A stretch of DNA of 62,011 nt, taken from the NCBI GenBank assembly GCA_028872015.1, contig JAGWLO010000015.1:1-62011 (forward strand), written 5' to 3'. Below, in pieces: positions 11,087 through 18,493 of the stretch. How positions within the stretch are numbered: the stretch's first letter is position 1; every line of letters begins with the position of its first letter. The stretch is from Burkholderiales bacterium. Lineage in GTDB: Bacteria; Pseudomonadota; Gammaproteobacteria; Burkholderiales; Burkholderiaceae_C. A program made the position numbers and the translations under genes. The notes below the pieces were generated by a model. That model did not search any database and was not told the DNA's origin. It worked only from the letters and a program-made list of their open reading frames with translations.

Positions 11087-12313
11087 TCATTGGGCGTGAC
11101 GCTTTCGGTAGTGCGCCAGGAAACGGTCGATCCGGCCCAGCGCCTCGGTCAGGTCGTCGGAATTGGGCAGGAAGACGAGCCGGAAGTGGTCCGGCGCCGG
11201 CCAGTTGAAACCCGTGCCCTGCACGATCAGCACCTTCTCCTCGGCCAGCAGGTCGTAGGCGAACTGCTGGTCGTCGGCGATCGGGTAGAGCTTGGGGTCC
11301 AGGCGCGGGAACATGTACAGCGCCGCCTTCGGCTTGGCCACGCTGACACCGGGAATCTGCGACAACAAGTCGTGGGCCAGATCGCGCTGGCGGCACAGCC
11401 GGCCGCCCGGCGCCACCAGGTCCTTGATGCTCTGGTAGCCGCCCAGGGCGGTCTGGATCGCCAGCTGCCCCGGCGTGTTGGCGCACAGCCGCATGCTGGC
11501 CAGCATGTTCAGGCCCTCGATGTAGTCGCGGGCGTGGCGCTTGTCGCCCGAGACCACCATCCAGCCGGCGCGGTAGCCGCAGCTGCGGTAGTTCTTGCTC
11601 AGGCCGTTGAAGGTGACGAACAGCACGTCGTCGGCCAGGCTGGCGATGCTGGTGTGGACGTTGCCGTCGTACAGCGTCTTGTCGTAGATCTCGTCGGCGA
11701 AGACGATGAGCTGGTGCTGGCGCGCGATCTCGACGATGCCCTGCAGCAGGTCGGCCGGATACAGCGCACCGGTCGGGTTGTTCGGGTTGATGACGACGAT
11801 GGCGCGCGTGTTCGGCGAGATCCGGCGCCGGATGTCGTCGAGGTCGGGCAGCCAGCCCGCGCCTTCGTCGCAGCGGTAGTGCACCGGCGTGCCGCCCGAC
11901 AACGAGACGACGGCCGTGTACAGCGGGTAATCGGGCGAAGGGATCAGCACCTCGTCGCCGGCGTCGAGCAGCGCGTTCATGCTCATCGCGATCAGCTCGG
12001 AGGCGCCGTTGCCCAGGTAGACATCGTCGACGGCAACGCCGCCGATCTGCTTTTCCTGGGTGTAATGCACCACCGCCTTGCGCGGCGCGAACAGGCCCTT
12101 GCTGTCGGTGTAGCCGGCGGCGTCGGGCAGGTTGCGGATCATGTCCTGCACGATCTCGTCGGGCGGCATCAGCCCGAACGCGGCGATGTTGCCGATGTTG
12201 AGCTTGATGATCTTGTGGCCCTCTTCCTCCATCTGCCGGGCCTTGTCGAGCACGGGCCCGCGGATGTCGTAGCCCACGTTGGCGAGCTTGGCGGATTTGA
12301 CGATGGCTCTCAA
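11087..12313 (-). CDS. alaC: Pyridoxal-phosphate aminotransferase, AlaC/AlaA type
   Basis: Class I/II aminotransferase of 408 residues, most like the glutamate-pyruvate type that supplies alanine. Visible landmarks are KIIKLNIGNIAAFG near the start, YTDSKGLFAPRKAVV, INPNNPTGALY, FADEIYDK with the PLP-binding Asp/Tyr, and FNGLSKNYRSCGYRAGW with the Schiff-base Lys. The start is TTG at 12313, preceded by GGAG at a suitable distance; the conserved RAIVKSAKLANVGYDIRGP follows at once. It heads the minus-strand run leading to hom and thrC. The exact amino donor/acceptor pair is not certain. Confidence 0.88.
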   Translation of the reverse strand: MRAIVKSAKLANVGYDIRGPVLDKARQMEEEGHKIIKLNIGNIAAFGLMPPDEIVQDMIRNLPDAAGYTDSKGLFAPRKAVVHYTQEKQIGGVAVDDVYLGNGASELIAMSMNALLDAGDEVLIPSPDYPLYTAVVSLSGGTPVHYRCDEGAGWLPDLDDIRRRISPNTRAIVVINPNNPTGALYPADLLQGIVEIARQHQLIVFADEIYDKTLYDGNVHTSIASLADDVLFVTFNGLSKNYRSCGYRAGWMVVSGDKRHARDYIEGLNMLASMRLCANTPGQLAIQTALGGYQSIKDLVAPGGRLCRQRDLAHDLLSQIPGVSVAKPKAALYMFPRLDPKLYPIADDQQFAYDLLAEEKVLIVQGTGFNWPAPDHFRLVFLPNSDDLTEALGRIDRFLAHYRKRHAQ

Positions 12314-12352
12314 GGCGGGGCTCCGGCGCGGCAGACCTAGAATTATCGCTGC

Positions 12353-12733
12353 ATGAAATTCCAGCCCGACGACGCCAGCGGCGTCAATCTGATCACGCGG
12401 CACGAGGTCGGCGCGGTCTGGGTCGGCGCCGTGCGCCATGCCGGCAGCCTGCTGGTGCCCTGGGCCGGCGCCGTGCAGCCCTGGCCGGCGGCGGCGCTGG
12501 AAGACCTGGCGGCGGCGCACTTCGAGATCATCGCCGCGCAGCAGCCCGAGGTGGTGATCTTCGGCAGCGGCGCGCGGCTGCGATTCGCACCGCCGGCGCT
12601 GATGCGCTCGCTGATCGAGCGCGGCATCGGCGTCGAGACCATGGACACGGCCGCCGCCTGTCGGACCTACAACGTGCTGGCCAGCGAGGGCCGCCGGGTG
12701 CTGGCCGCCCTGCTGTTGCCGCCGCTGCCCTGA
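12353..12733 (+). CDS. Mth938-like (DUF498) domain protein
   Basis: Small 126-residue protein of the Mth938 domain family, related to mitochondrial assembly factor NDUFAF3. Typical segments are the N-terminal ITRHEVGAVWVG strand pair, PEVVIFGSGARLRF, the helix LIERGIGVETMDTAAACRTYNVLASEGRRV and a hydrophobic C-terminus. The biochemical role in bacteria is unknown to me. It is divergent from the aminotransferase, with only 39 bases between the start codons, and lies upstream of the peroxiredoxin gene. Confidence 0.85.
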   Translation: MKFQPDDASGVNLITRHEVGAVWVGAVRHAGSLLVPWAGAVQPWPAAALEDLAAAHFEIIAAQQPEVVIFGSGARLRFAPPALMRSLIERGIGVETMDTAAACRTYNVLASEGRRVLAALLLPPLP

Positions 12734-12759
12734 GCCCCGGGGCCCGGCGCGCGTGACTT

Positions 12760-12765
12760 TATAAT
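12760..12765 (+). promoter_or_regulatory. Probable -10 element of the peroxiredoxin gene
   Basis: A perfect TATAAT stands 58 bases before the peroxiredoxin ATG, in a gap after the Mth938-like stop codon. No convincing -35 hexamer is visible 16-18 bases upstream, so promoter strength or activator dependence is open. In such GC-rich DNA an exact TATAAT in an intergenic gap is notable. Confidence 0.5.
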
Positions 12766-12823
12766 CAGCGATTGAGCCGGCTTCGGCCCCAGATCGATAG
12801 AAGAGCAGTCCGAGAAAGCATCC

Positions 12824-13300
12824 ATGACGCCTGTCATCAACAAGACGCTACCGGAATTCGAAGCCATGGCCACCGGCGGCGTGAAGTTCACGCCGCAGTC
12901 GCATCTGGGCCAGGCGGTGGTGCTGTATTTCTACCCCAAGGACAACACCCCGGGCTGCACCACCGAGGCGATGCAGTTCCGCGACCAGCACAAGGATTTC
13001 CTGAAGGCCGGCGCCGTGGTGTTCGGCGTCTCGCGCGACAACATGTCCAGCCACGAGAAGTTCAAGGCCAACCTGGGCCTGCCCTTCGAGCTGATCGCCG
13101 ACACCGAAGAAAAGCTCTGCCACATGTTCGGCGTGGTCAAGAACAAGATCATGTACGGCAAGAAGGTCAAGGGCATCGAGCGCAGCACCTTCCTCATCGA
13201 CGCCGAAGGCGTGATGCGGGCCGAATGGCGCGGCATCAAGGTGGCCGGCCATGTCGACGAAGTGCTCAAGGCAGTGAAGGCGCTGAAGAAGGCCGCTTGA
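12824..13300 (+). CDS. bcp: Thioredoxin-dependent peroxiredoxin (Bcp/PrxQ family)
   Basis: Reduces hydrogen peroxide and organic hydroperoxides in the cytoplasm using thioredoxin. The 158-residue protein contains YFYPKDNTPGCTTEA, with the peroxidatic Cys in the PxxxTxxC-type active site. The usual resolving Cys five residues later is replaced (TTEAM), so this is either a one-Cys Bcp or uses a Cys elsewhere, for example that in EKLCHMFG. FGVSRDNMSSHEKF and the C-terminal GHVDEVLKA are typical. It is followed by a good intrinsic terminator. Confidence 0.93.
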   Translation: MTPVINKTLPEFEAMATGGVKFTPQSHLGQAVVLYFYPKDNTPGCTTEAMQFRDQHKDFLKAGAVVFGVSRDNMSSHEKFKANLGLPFELIADTEEKLCHMFGVVKNKIMYGKKVKGIERSTFLIDAEGVMRAEWRGIKVAGHVDEVLKAVKALKKAA

Positions 13301-13366
13301 TCCGCACCCGGCCCGAGCACCGCCGGTGGCCGCGCGCCGCCGCCGTGCCTACCACTCCCAGTCCCA

Positions 13367-13394
13367 GCCGCACAGCAGCCTGTGCGGCTTTTTT
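13367..13394 (+). terminator. Rho-independent terminator after the peroxiredoxin gene
   Basis: An 8-bp perfect stem (GCCGCACA / TGTGCGGC) with a 6-base loop is followed immediately by six T residues and further T-rich sequence. It lies 66 bases after the peroxiredoxin stop and just before the PhoH gene, so PhoH probably has its own promoter or depends on readthrough. Confidence 0.85.
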
Positions 13395-13418
13395 CTTCTT
13401 CAGAGACGGTTCCACCCC

Positions 13419-15092
13419 ATGCCCCTTCCCAAGGCTCCCGCCCGCAAAGGCGATCTGCTGCGCAGCACCGACTACGAGGCGCAGGCCGCCCCCCGCGCCG
13501 ACAAGCGCGGCCTGAAGCCGCGCGACGCCGAGCCGCCGGCGCAGGCCGCGCTCGAACTGCACGACGGCGCCGGCGCGCTGGCAACGCCGGCGGTGCGGAC
13601 CCCCCAGCTGCCTGCGCCTGCGGCCGCCGCCCCGGCCGCCCGTACCAGCGCGCCGGCAGCCGCACCGCGGCTGCGCAAGCCGCGCAGCGCCGGCCCGGCC
13701 AAGCTGTTCGTGCTCGACACCAACGTGCTGATGCACGACCCGATGAGCCTGTTCCGCTTCGAGGAGCACGACATCTTCCTGCCGATGATCACGCTCGAAG
13801 AGCTGGACGGGCACAAGAAGGGCATGAGCGAGGTGGCGCGCAGCGTGCGCCAGGTCAGCCGCGAGCTCGACGCGCTGGCCAGCCTGGCCAGCAAGAGCGG
13901 CCCGCTGGAAGCCAGCGCCGGCATCGCGCTGGCCGGCACCGGCCACCGCGAAGCCGGCGGCAAGCTGTACTTCCAGACCACGCTGCTCGACTTCAAGCTG
14001 CCGGCGGGGCTGCCGCAGGGCAAGGCCGACAACCAGATCCTGGGCGTGGTGCAGAGCCTGCGCGAGCAGCAGCCGGGGCGCGACATCGTGCTGGTGTCCA
14101 AGGACATCAACATGCGCGTGAAGGCACGCGCCCTGGGCCTGCCGGCCGAGGACTACACGAACGACAAGACGCTGGAGGACGGCGACCTGCTGTACACCGG
14201 CGTGCTGCCGCTGCCCGCCGATTTCTGGGAGCGCCATGGCAAGACCATGGAAAGCTGGCAGCAGGGCGGCAGCACCTACTACCGCATCAGCGGGCCGCTG
14301 GTGCCGGCGCTGCTGATCAACCAGTTCGTGTACCTCGAGGTGCCCGGCGCCGCGGCGCTGTGCGCGCGCGTGACCGAGATCACCGGCAAGTCCGCGGTGC
14401 TCAAGACCCTGCGCGACTACACCCACGCCAAGAATGCGGTCTGGGGCGTGACCGCGCGCAACCGCGAGCAGAACTTCGCCCTCAACCTGCTGATGGACCC
14501 GGACTGCGACTTCATCACCCTCACCGGCAACGCCGGCACCGGCAAGACGCTGATGACCCTGGCCGCCGGCCTGAGCCAGGTGCTGGACGAGCGCCGCTAC
14601 ACCGAGATCATCGTCACCCGGGTGACGGTGCCGGTGGGCGACGACATCGGCTTCCTGCCCGGCAACGAGGAGGAGAAGATGGGCCCCTGGATGGGCGCGC
14701 TCGACGACAACCTCGAGGTGCTGGCCCGCACCGACGCCAGCGCCGGTGAATGGGGCCGCGCCGCCACGAACGACCTGGTGCGCAGCAAGATCAAGATCAA
14801 GAGCCTGAACTTCATGCGCGGGCGCACCTTCCTGAACAAGTTCGTGCTCATCGACGAGGCGCAGAACCTGACGCCCAAGCAGATGAAGACGCTGATCACG
14901 CGCGCCGGCCCGGGCACCAAGATCGTCTGCCTGGGCAACCTGGCGCAGATCGACACGCCCTACCTCACCGAAGGCAGCAGCGGCCTGACCTACGCGGTGG
15001 ACCGCTTCAAGGGCTGGCCGCACGGCGGCCACGTGACGCTGGCCCGCGGCGAGCGCTCGCGGCTGGCGGACTTCGCCAGCGAGGTGCTCTGA
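13419..15092 (+). CDS. PhoH-family ATPase with N-terminal PIN domain
   Basis: A 557-residue protein. After a low-complexity Ala/Pro tail (1-90) comes a PIN nuclease domain starting FVLDTNVLMHDP, with the acidic residues DTN, EEL and KDIN in place. The C-terminal half is a PhoH ATPase with Walker A TGNAGTGKTLM and Walker B KFVLIDEAQNLTP, the DEAQ form common to PhoH. PhoH2-type PIN-PhoH proteins have been described as RNA helicase/ribonucleases; that activity is inferred here from the domains. The start at 13419 is the first Met that avoids the terminator just upstream. Confidence 0.92.
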   Translation: MPLPKAPARKGDLLRSTDYEAQAAPRADKRGLKPRDAEPPAQAALELHDGAGALATPAVRTPQLPAPAAAAPAARTSAPAAAPRLRKPRSAGPAKLFVLDTNVLMHDPMSLFRFEEHDIFLPMITLEELDGHKKGMSEVARSVRQVSRELDALASLASKSGPLEASAGIALAGTGHREAGGKLYFQTTLLDFKLPAGLPQGKADNQILGVVQSLREQQPGRDIVLVSKDINMRVKARALGLPAEDYTNDKTLEDGDLLYTGVLPLPADFWERHGKTMESWQQGGSTYYRISGPLVPALLINQFVYLEVPGAAALCARVTEITGKSAVLKTLRDYTHAKNAVWGVTARNREQNFALNLLMDPDCDFITLTGNAGTGKTLMTLAAGLSQVLDERRYTEIIVTRVTVPVGDDIGFLPGNEEEKMGPWMGALDDNLEVLARTDASAGEWGRAATNDLVRSKIKIKSLNFMRGRTFLNKFVLIDEAQNLTPKQMKTLITRAGPGTKIVCLGNLAQIDTPYLTEGSSGLTYAVDRFKGWPHGGHVTLARGERSRLADFASEVL

Positions 15093-15137
15093 CGAAGCCG
15101 AGGCGGACGCCGGCGCCTGCGCGCCGGCGTCGCCGCG

Positions 15138-17324
15138 TCAGGGGATGAAGTTCAGCGTCTCGGGCAGCGGGCCGGCGATCGGCACCTCGAAGTACGGCCC
15201 GGCCCCGTCGGGGTCGACCGTCACCGCCCCGCCGGTGGCGAAGAAGGTGGCGATCTGCCGCTGCGCCAGCACCGCGTAGCCCACCTGCGCCGGGTTGGCG
15301 ATGTTGGTCAGGAAGGTGTGCGGGTTGCGGCCGACCGCGTTGTTGGCGGCGAACGCCAGGTCGTTGCGGAAGTAGGTGGCGCGGTCGGCCAGCGCCCCGG
15401 CGCGGATGACGGCGCTGGCGGTCGGGTTGGGCACGGTCATGTCGCCCTTGGCGAACTGCACGATCACCGGCCGCGGCGGGATGCCCGGCAGCGGCTCGCG
15501 GCGCAAGAACGGCGCGTAGGCCACCGGGTTGCCGGCCTGGGTGGCCCATTGCGCGCGGTCGATGTAGGCCTGGATCGCCATCGCCCCGGGCACCGTGTTC
15601 ACGACCGGGGGCTGGTCGCGCAGCGGCTCGTTCTCGTTGAAGTTCAGCGGCACGGGCAGCGCCGGCGTCGGCGCCAGGTTCAGCAGCGAGGGCTGGCGTT
15701 GCAGCAGCGCCAGGCCCGTGAGCGGACGGAAGATCGGGCTCAGGCGCGCGATCTCGGTCACCGAGCCGCCCGGCACGTTGAACACCGCAGCCTTGATGGC
15801 CGGCTCCACCGCGGTCAGCGTGGGACCGTAGATGCCGCCGAAGCTCTGGCCGGCGTAGTAGATGCGGCCGGCGTCGAGATCGACGCTGCCGTCGCCGTCG
15901 ACGTCGATGCCGGCCTGGATCTGGCGCACCAGCTGCAGATAGTCGGCCACCGTCTGGCGCAGACCGTCGCGGCTGGCCAGCAGCGTCTGCGGCGCGGCGG
16001 CGTTGACGCCCTCGGTGGAATCGATGCGGCCGTTGCCGTCCTGGTCGATGCCGCGCCCGCCCGCCGGCACGACGATGGTCGAGCCGGCCTCCTGCACCGC
16101 CAGCGTGCCCAGCGGGCCGCCGCCGTGGCCGACGACGTTGAGCGAGACGGTGGCGATGCCGGCCGAGGCCATCACCGAGGCCACGGTCCAGGGCGCGCCG
16201 TACATGCTGTCGGTGAAGCCGTGGCCGAACAGCATCACCGGCCAGCCCCCGGCCGGCTTGGGGCCGGCCGGCAGGAACACCTGCACGATGAGCTGGTTCG
16301 TGCCCTGCGGCTGGGGCTGGCCGGTGAGCGTGCCCGTGGCGGGGATGAACTTGGCCGCGGTTTCGTAGTCGGCCGACGCGAAGCGGCCGTAGGCCACGCT
16401 GGCGATGGCCCCGGGCACCACGCCCAGCGCGCCCAAGGGCAGTGGCGACGGCGTGAACGCGGGGGCGGTGCCCGTCTCGCGGTTGAACACCATGCCCTGC
16501 ACGGCCGCCAGCGGAAACAGCGCCCGCACCGCGGCGCCACCGCTGCTGCCGATGACGAAGTCCACGGGCGCCGGCGTGCTGGCCTGGATGCGGTGCTCGA
16601 TCTTCACCAGGTCGGCGCTGATGCTCTGGGTGGTGAAGACGCTGGCGGCCACGATGTGGCGCCGCCCGCGGTGCAGCGACTGCAGGGCGGTGCGCAGCTC
16701 CTGGCGGTCGCCGGCGTCGTCACGGTCGCGGTCGTCACCGCGGTCGGCGTCGTCGCCCTGGTCGCCGTGGTCGCCACGATCGCCGAGCACCCGGCCCCAG
16801 CCGCGCGCCTTCAGCGGCCGGCCCTGCGCGTCGTGCACGCCGTCGGTGACCACGAGCAGGTAGCGCGTGTGCTGCTGCAGCAGCGCATCGCTCTCGAAGG
16901 CCAGGGTCTTGCTGGCCGGGTCCCAGACGATCTGGTTGATGCCCACGCGCGTGCCGTACCCGCGGCCGCTCAGCGTGTCGCCCAGGCTGACCAGGTAGAT
17001 GGTGTCGCTGCTGACGCTGGCGGGGTCGATGTCGCCGGTGAAGGGCACCGTGATGCGCGGCTGGGTCGAGAAGCCGTCCAGCTGGTTGAGCACGGCGACG
17101 TCGGCGCAGTCGTTGGGGCGCAGCACGCAGTCGGGCTGCGGCAGCGCCACGCGGCGCAGCGTGTTCTGGCTGCCGTCGAAGACGGTGTAGCGGTTGCTGG
17201 GGAACGGTGAGCCCGCCGGGTCGCCGGCATCGAAGCGGACGCTGACGCCACCGGCCAGCGCCAGGGGCGCGACCAGGGCGAACGCCGCGGCCGCGAGGGC
17301 GCGGCGCGTGAAGGTGAACGGCAT
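15138..17324 (-). CDS. Secreted esterase/lipase-like protein with Asp-rich insert
   Basis: The 728-residue protein has a clear signal peptide (RRALAAAAFALVAPLALAGG), an N-terminal Ig-like region (PFTGDIDPASVSSDTIYLV), then an alpha/beta hydrolase region with GHGFTDSMYG and nucleophile elbow YYAGQSFGG. Two EF-hand-like loops, DQDGNGRIDSTEG and DVDGDGSVDLD, suggest calcium binding. A striking Asp/Gly/Arg-rich stretch (about residues 193-222) interrupts the region between the Ig-like and hydrolase parts. It resembles Pla-1/cef-type extracellular lipases. The ATG has AGGAG just upstream. Substrate unknown; probably exported to the periplasm or medium. Confidence 0.75.
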   Translation of the reverse strand: MPFTFTRRALAAAAFALVAPLALAGGVSVRFDAGDPAGSPFPSNRYTVFDGSQNTLRRVALPQPDCVLRPNDCADVAVLNQLDGFSTQPRITVPFTGDIDPASVSSDTIYLVSLGDTLSGRGYGTRVGINQIVWDPASKTLAFESDALLQQHTRYLLVVTDGVHDAQGRPLKARGWGRVLGDRGDHGDQGDDADRGDDRDRDDAGDRQELRTALQSLHRGRRHIVAASVFTTQSISADLVKIEHRIQASTPAPVDFVIGSSGGAAVRALFPLAAVQGMVFNRETGTAPAFTPSPLPLGALGVVPGAIASVAYGRFASADYETAAKFIPATGTLTGQPQPQGTNQLIVQVFLPAGPKPAGGWPVMLFGHGFTDSMYGAPWTVASVMASAGIATVSLNVVGHGGGPLGTLAVQEAGSTIVVPAGGRGIDQDGNGRIDSTEGVNAAAPQTLLASRDGLRQTVADYLQLVRQIQAGIDVDGDGSVDLDAGRIYYAGQSFGGIYGPTLTAVEPAIKAAVFNVPGGSVTEIARLSPIFRPLTGLALLQRQPSLLNLAPTPALPVPLNFNENEPLRDQPPVVNTVPGAMAIQAYIDRAQWATQAGNPVAYAPFLRREPLPGIPPRPVIVQFAKGDMTVPNPTASAVIRAGALADRATYFRNDLAFAANNAVGRNPHTFLTNIANPAQVGYAVLAQRQIATFFATGGAVTVDPDGAGPYFEVPIAGPLPETLNFIP
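16700..16795. repeat. Low-complexity GTC/GGTC repeat encoding an Asp-rich stretch
   Basis: Imperfect repetition of short GTC-containing units (for example cggtcgtc and tggtcgcc) inside the secreted esterase gene. On the coding strand it gives alternating Gly-Asp and Arg-Asp residues. Tracts like this often vary in length between strains through slippage; because units are multiples of three, length change would keep the frame. Confidence 0.6.
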
Positions 17325-17472
17325 GCGAATGTCTCCTGTTGTCGATCGGGGCGGCCGGGCCGCGGCGCCAATGGTGAGCCGCAGGCATCGCCTTGGGGAG
17401 GGGCTCAACCCTGGGTGCGCTGTCGCGCACCGGACAGCGCCGCGGAGTGCGGCACGCCCGCGGCCCGACCAG

Positions 17473-17482
17473 CCCCCCCCCC
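17473..17482. repeat. Ten-base poly-C tract next to the ligase stop codon
   Basis: Ten consecutive C residues (G on the coding strand) follow directly after the stop codon of the DNA ligase gene. Because the tract is outside the reading frame, slippage would not change the protein. The remaining 150 bases up to the esterase start show no gene. Confidence 0.9.
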
Positions 17483-18379
17483 TCAAATGGGGTGCCGGCG
17501 CAGGAAGCTGGCAAAGCGCGGCACGCCGGCCGCGGTGCGCCCGCGGTAGGTGAAGGTGACCACGCTGCCCGGCGCCGGCGGCGCCGCGCGCTCGGCATCG
17601 CTGAAGCCGGTGCCGAGCGAGAACTCGGTGCCGTCGGCCAGTCGCACGCGCAGGGCGCCCAGGCGCCCGGCCAGGCGGCCGCGCCCTGCGATGTGGCCCA
17701 GCACCAGGGCCTCGGCGTCGTGCAGGGGCTTGAGCTTGCGTAGCGCCGGACTGCGGCCCGGCTGCCACAGGGCGTCGGCGCGGTGCAGCACCAGGCCTTC
17801 GCCACCGGCCTGCACGACCTCGTCCAGGCGTCGCCGCAGCGCCATGCGGTCCGCCAGGCGCTGCTGCGCCACCGCCAGGAAGGCCGAGTTCGCCGACGCG
17901 CGGGCCAGGGCCTCGATCTGCGCGGCGCGCTCGGCGTAGCGGCCCGGAGCGCCCGGCAGGTCGAACACCTGGTAGCGCAGCGCACGCCACTCGGCAGCGT
18001 CGGGGTGCGCCCGCCGCACGGCGCCGGCCAGGGCCTCGAAGGCGCCTCGGCCGAGCCACAGTTCACCATCGAGCGGCCGCAGCGGCAGCCGGGCCGTGAA
18101 CCAGGGCGGGGCCGCCACCCCGGCACCGCCGCGCAGGCGCAGGGCCTGGCCGTCCCACAGCGCGCGCACGCCGTCGAACTTCTCGCTCACCAGCCAGCCC
18201 ACCGGGTCGATGTCGTCGCCGGCGTCGGTGGCCAGCATCATCGGCAGCGCGTCATGCCGGGCCCGGCCGGCGCCCAGGGCACCCACGGCGCCCACCGCCC
18301 CGGCCGCGCCCAGCCCGAGCCGGGCGATGGCACCCAGGCAGCGGCGGCGCGTGATCGCGTGCAAAGGCTTCGGGTTCAT
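17483..18379 (-). CDS. Exported ATP-dependent DNA ligase (Lig E type)
   Basis: A minimal ATP-dependent DNA ligase of 298 residues: adenylation domain with the nucleophile Lys67 in SEKFDG, DGELWLGRG, the EGLVLHRAD motif, KLKPLHDAEA, and a short OB domain ending VVTFTYRG. There is no DNA-binding extension, as in the small Lig E enzymes of Neisseria, Haemophilus and Vibrio, which carry export signals. Here the N-terminus has TRRRCLGAIARLGLGAAGAVG, with a twin-arginine-like motif before a hydrophobic stretch. A role in periplasmic joining of extracellular or incoming DNA has been proposed for such enzymes; that is inference here. Cellular replication would use a separate NAD-dependent ligase. Confidence 0.88.
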   Translation of the reverse strand: MNPKPLHAITRRRCLGAIARLGLGAAGAVGAVGALGAGRARHDALPMMLATDAGDDIDPVGWLVSEKFDGVRALWDGQALRLRGGAGVAAPPWFTARLPLRPLDGELWLGRGAFEALAGAVRRAHPDAAEWRALRYQVFDLPGAPGRYAERAAQIEALARASANSAFLAVAQQRLADRMALRRRLDEVVQAGGEGLVLHRADALWQPGRSPALRKLKPLHDAEALVLGHIAGRGRLAGRLGALRVRLADGTEFSLGTGFSDAERAAPPAPGSVVTFTYRGRTAAGVPRFASFLRRHPI

Positions 18380-18493
18380 CGCAGGCTCCGGTCGTGGGGA
18401 CGGCAGCCAGTGTGCAAAGCCCGGCCGCCGCACACCATCGCCCGGCAGCGGGCCCCCGGGCCCATCGGGCGGGGGGCTTCTGCCGCGCACGGG

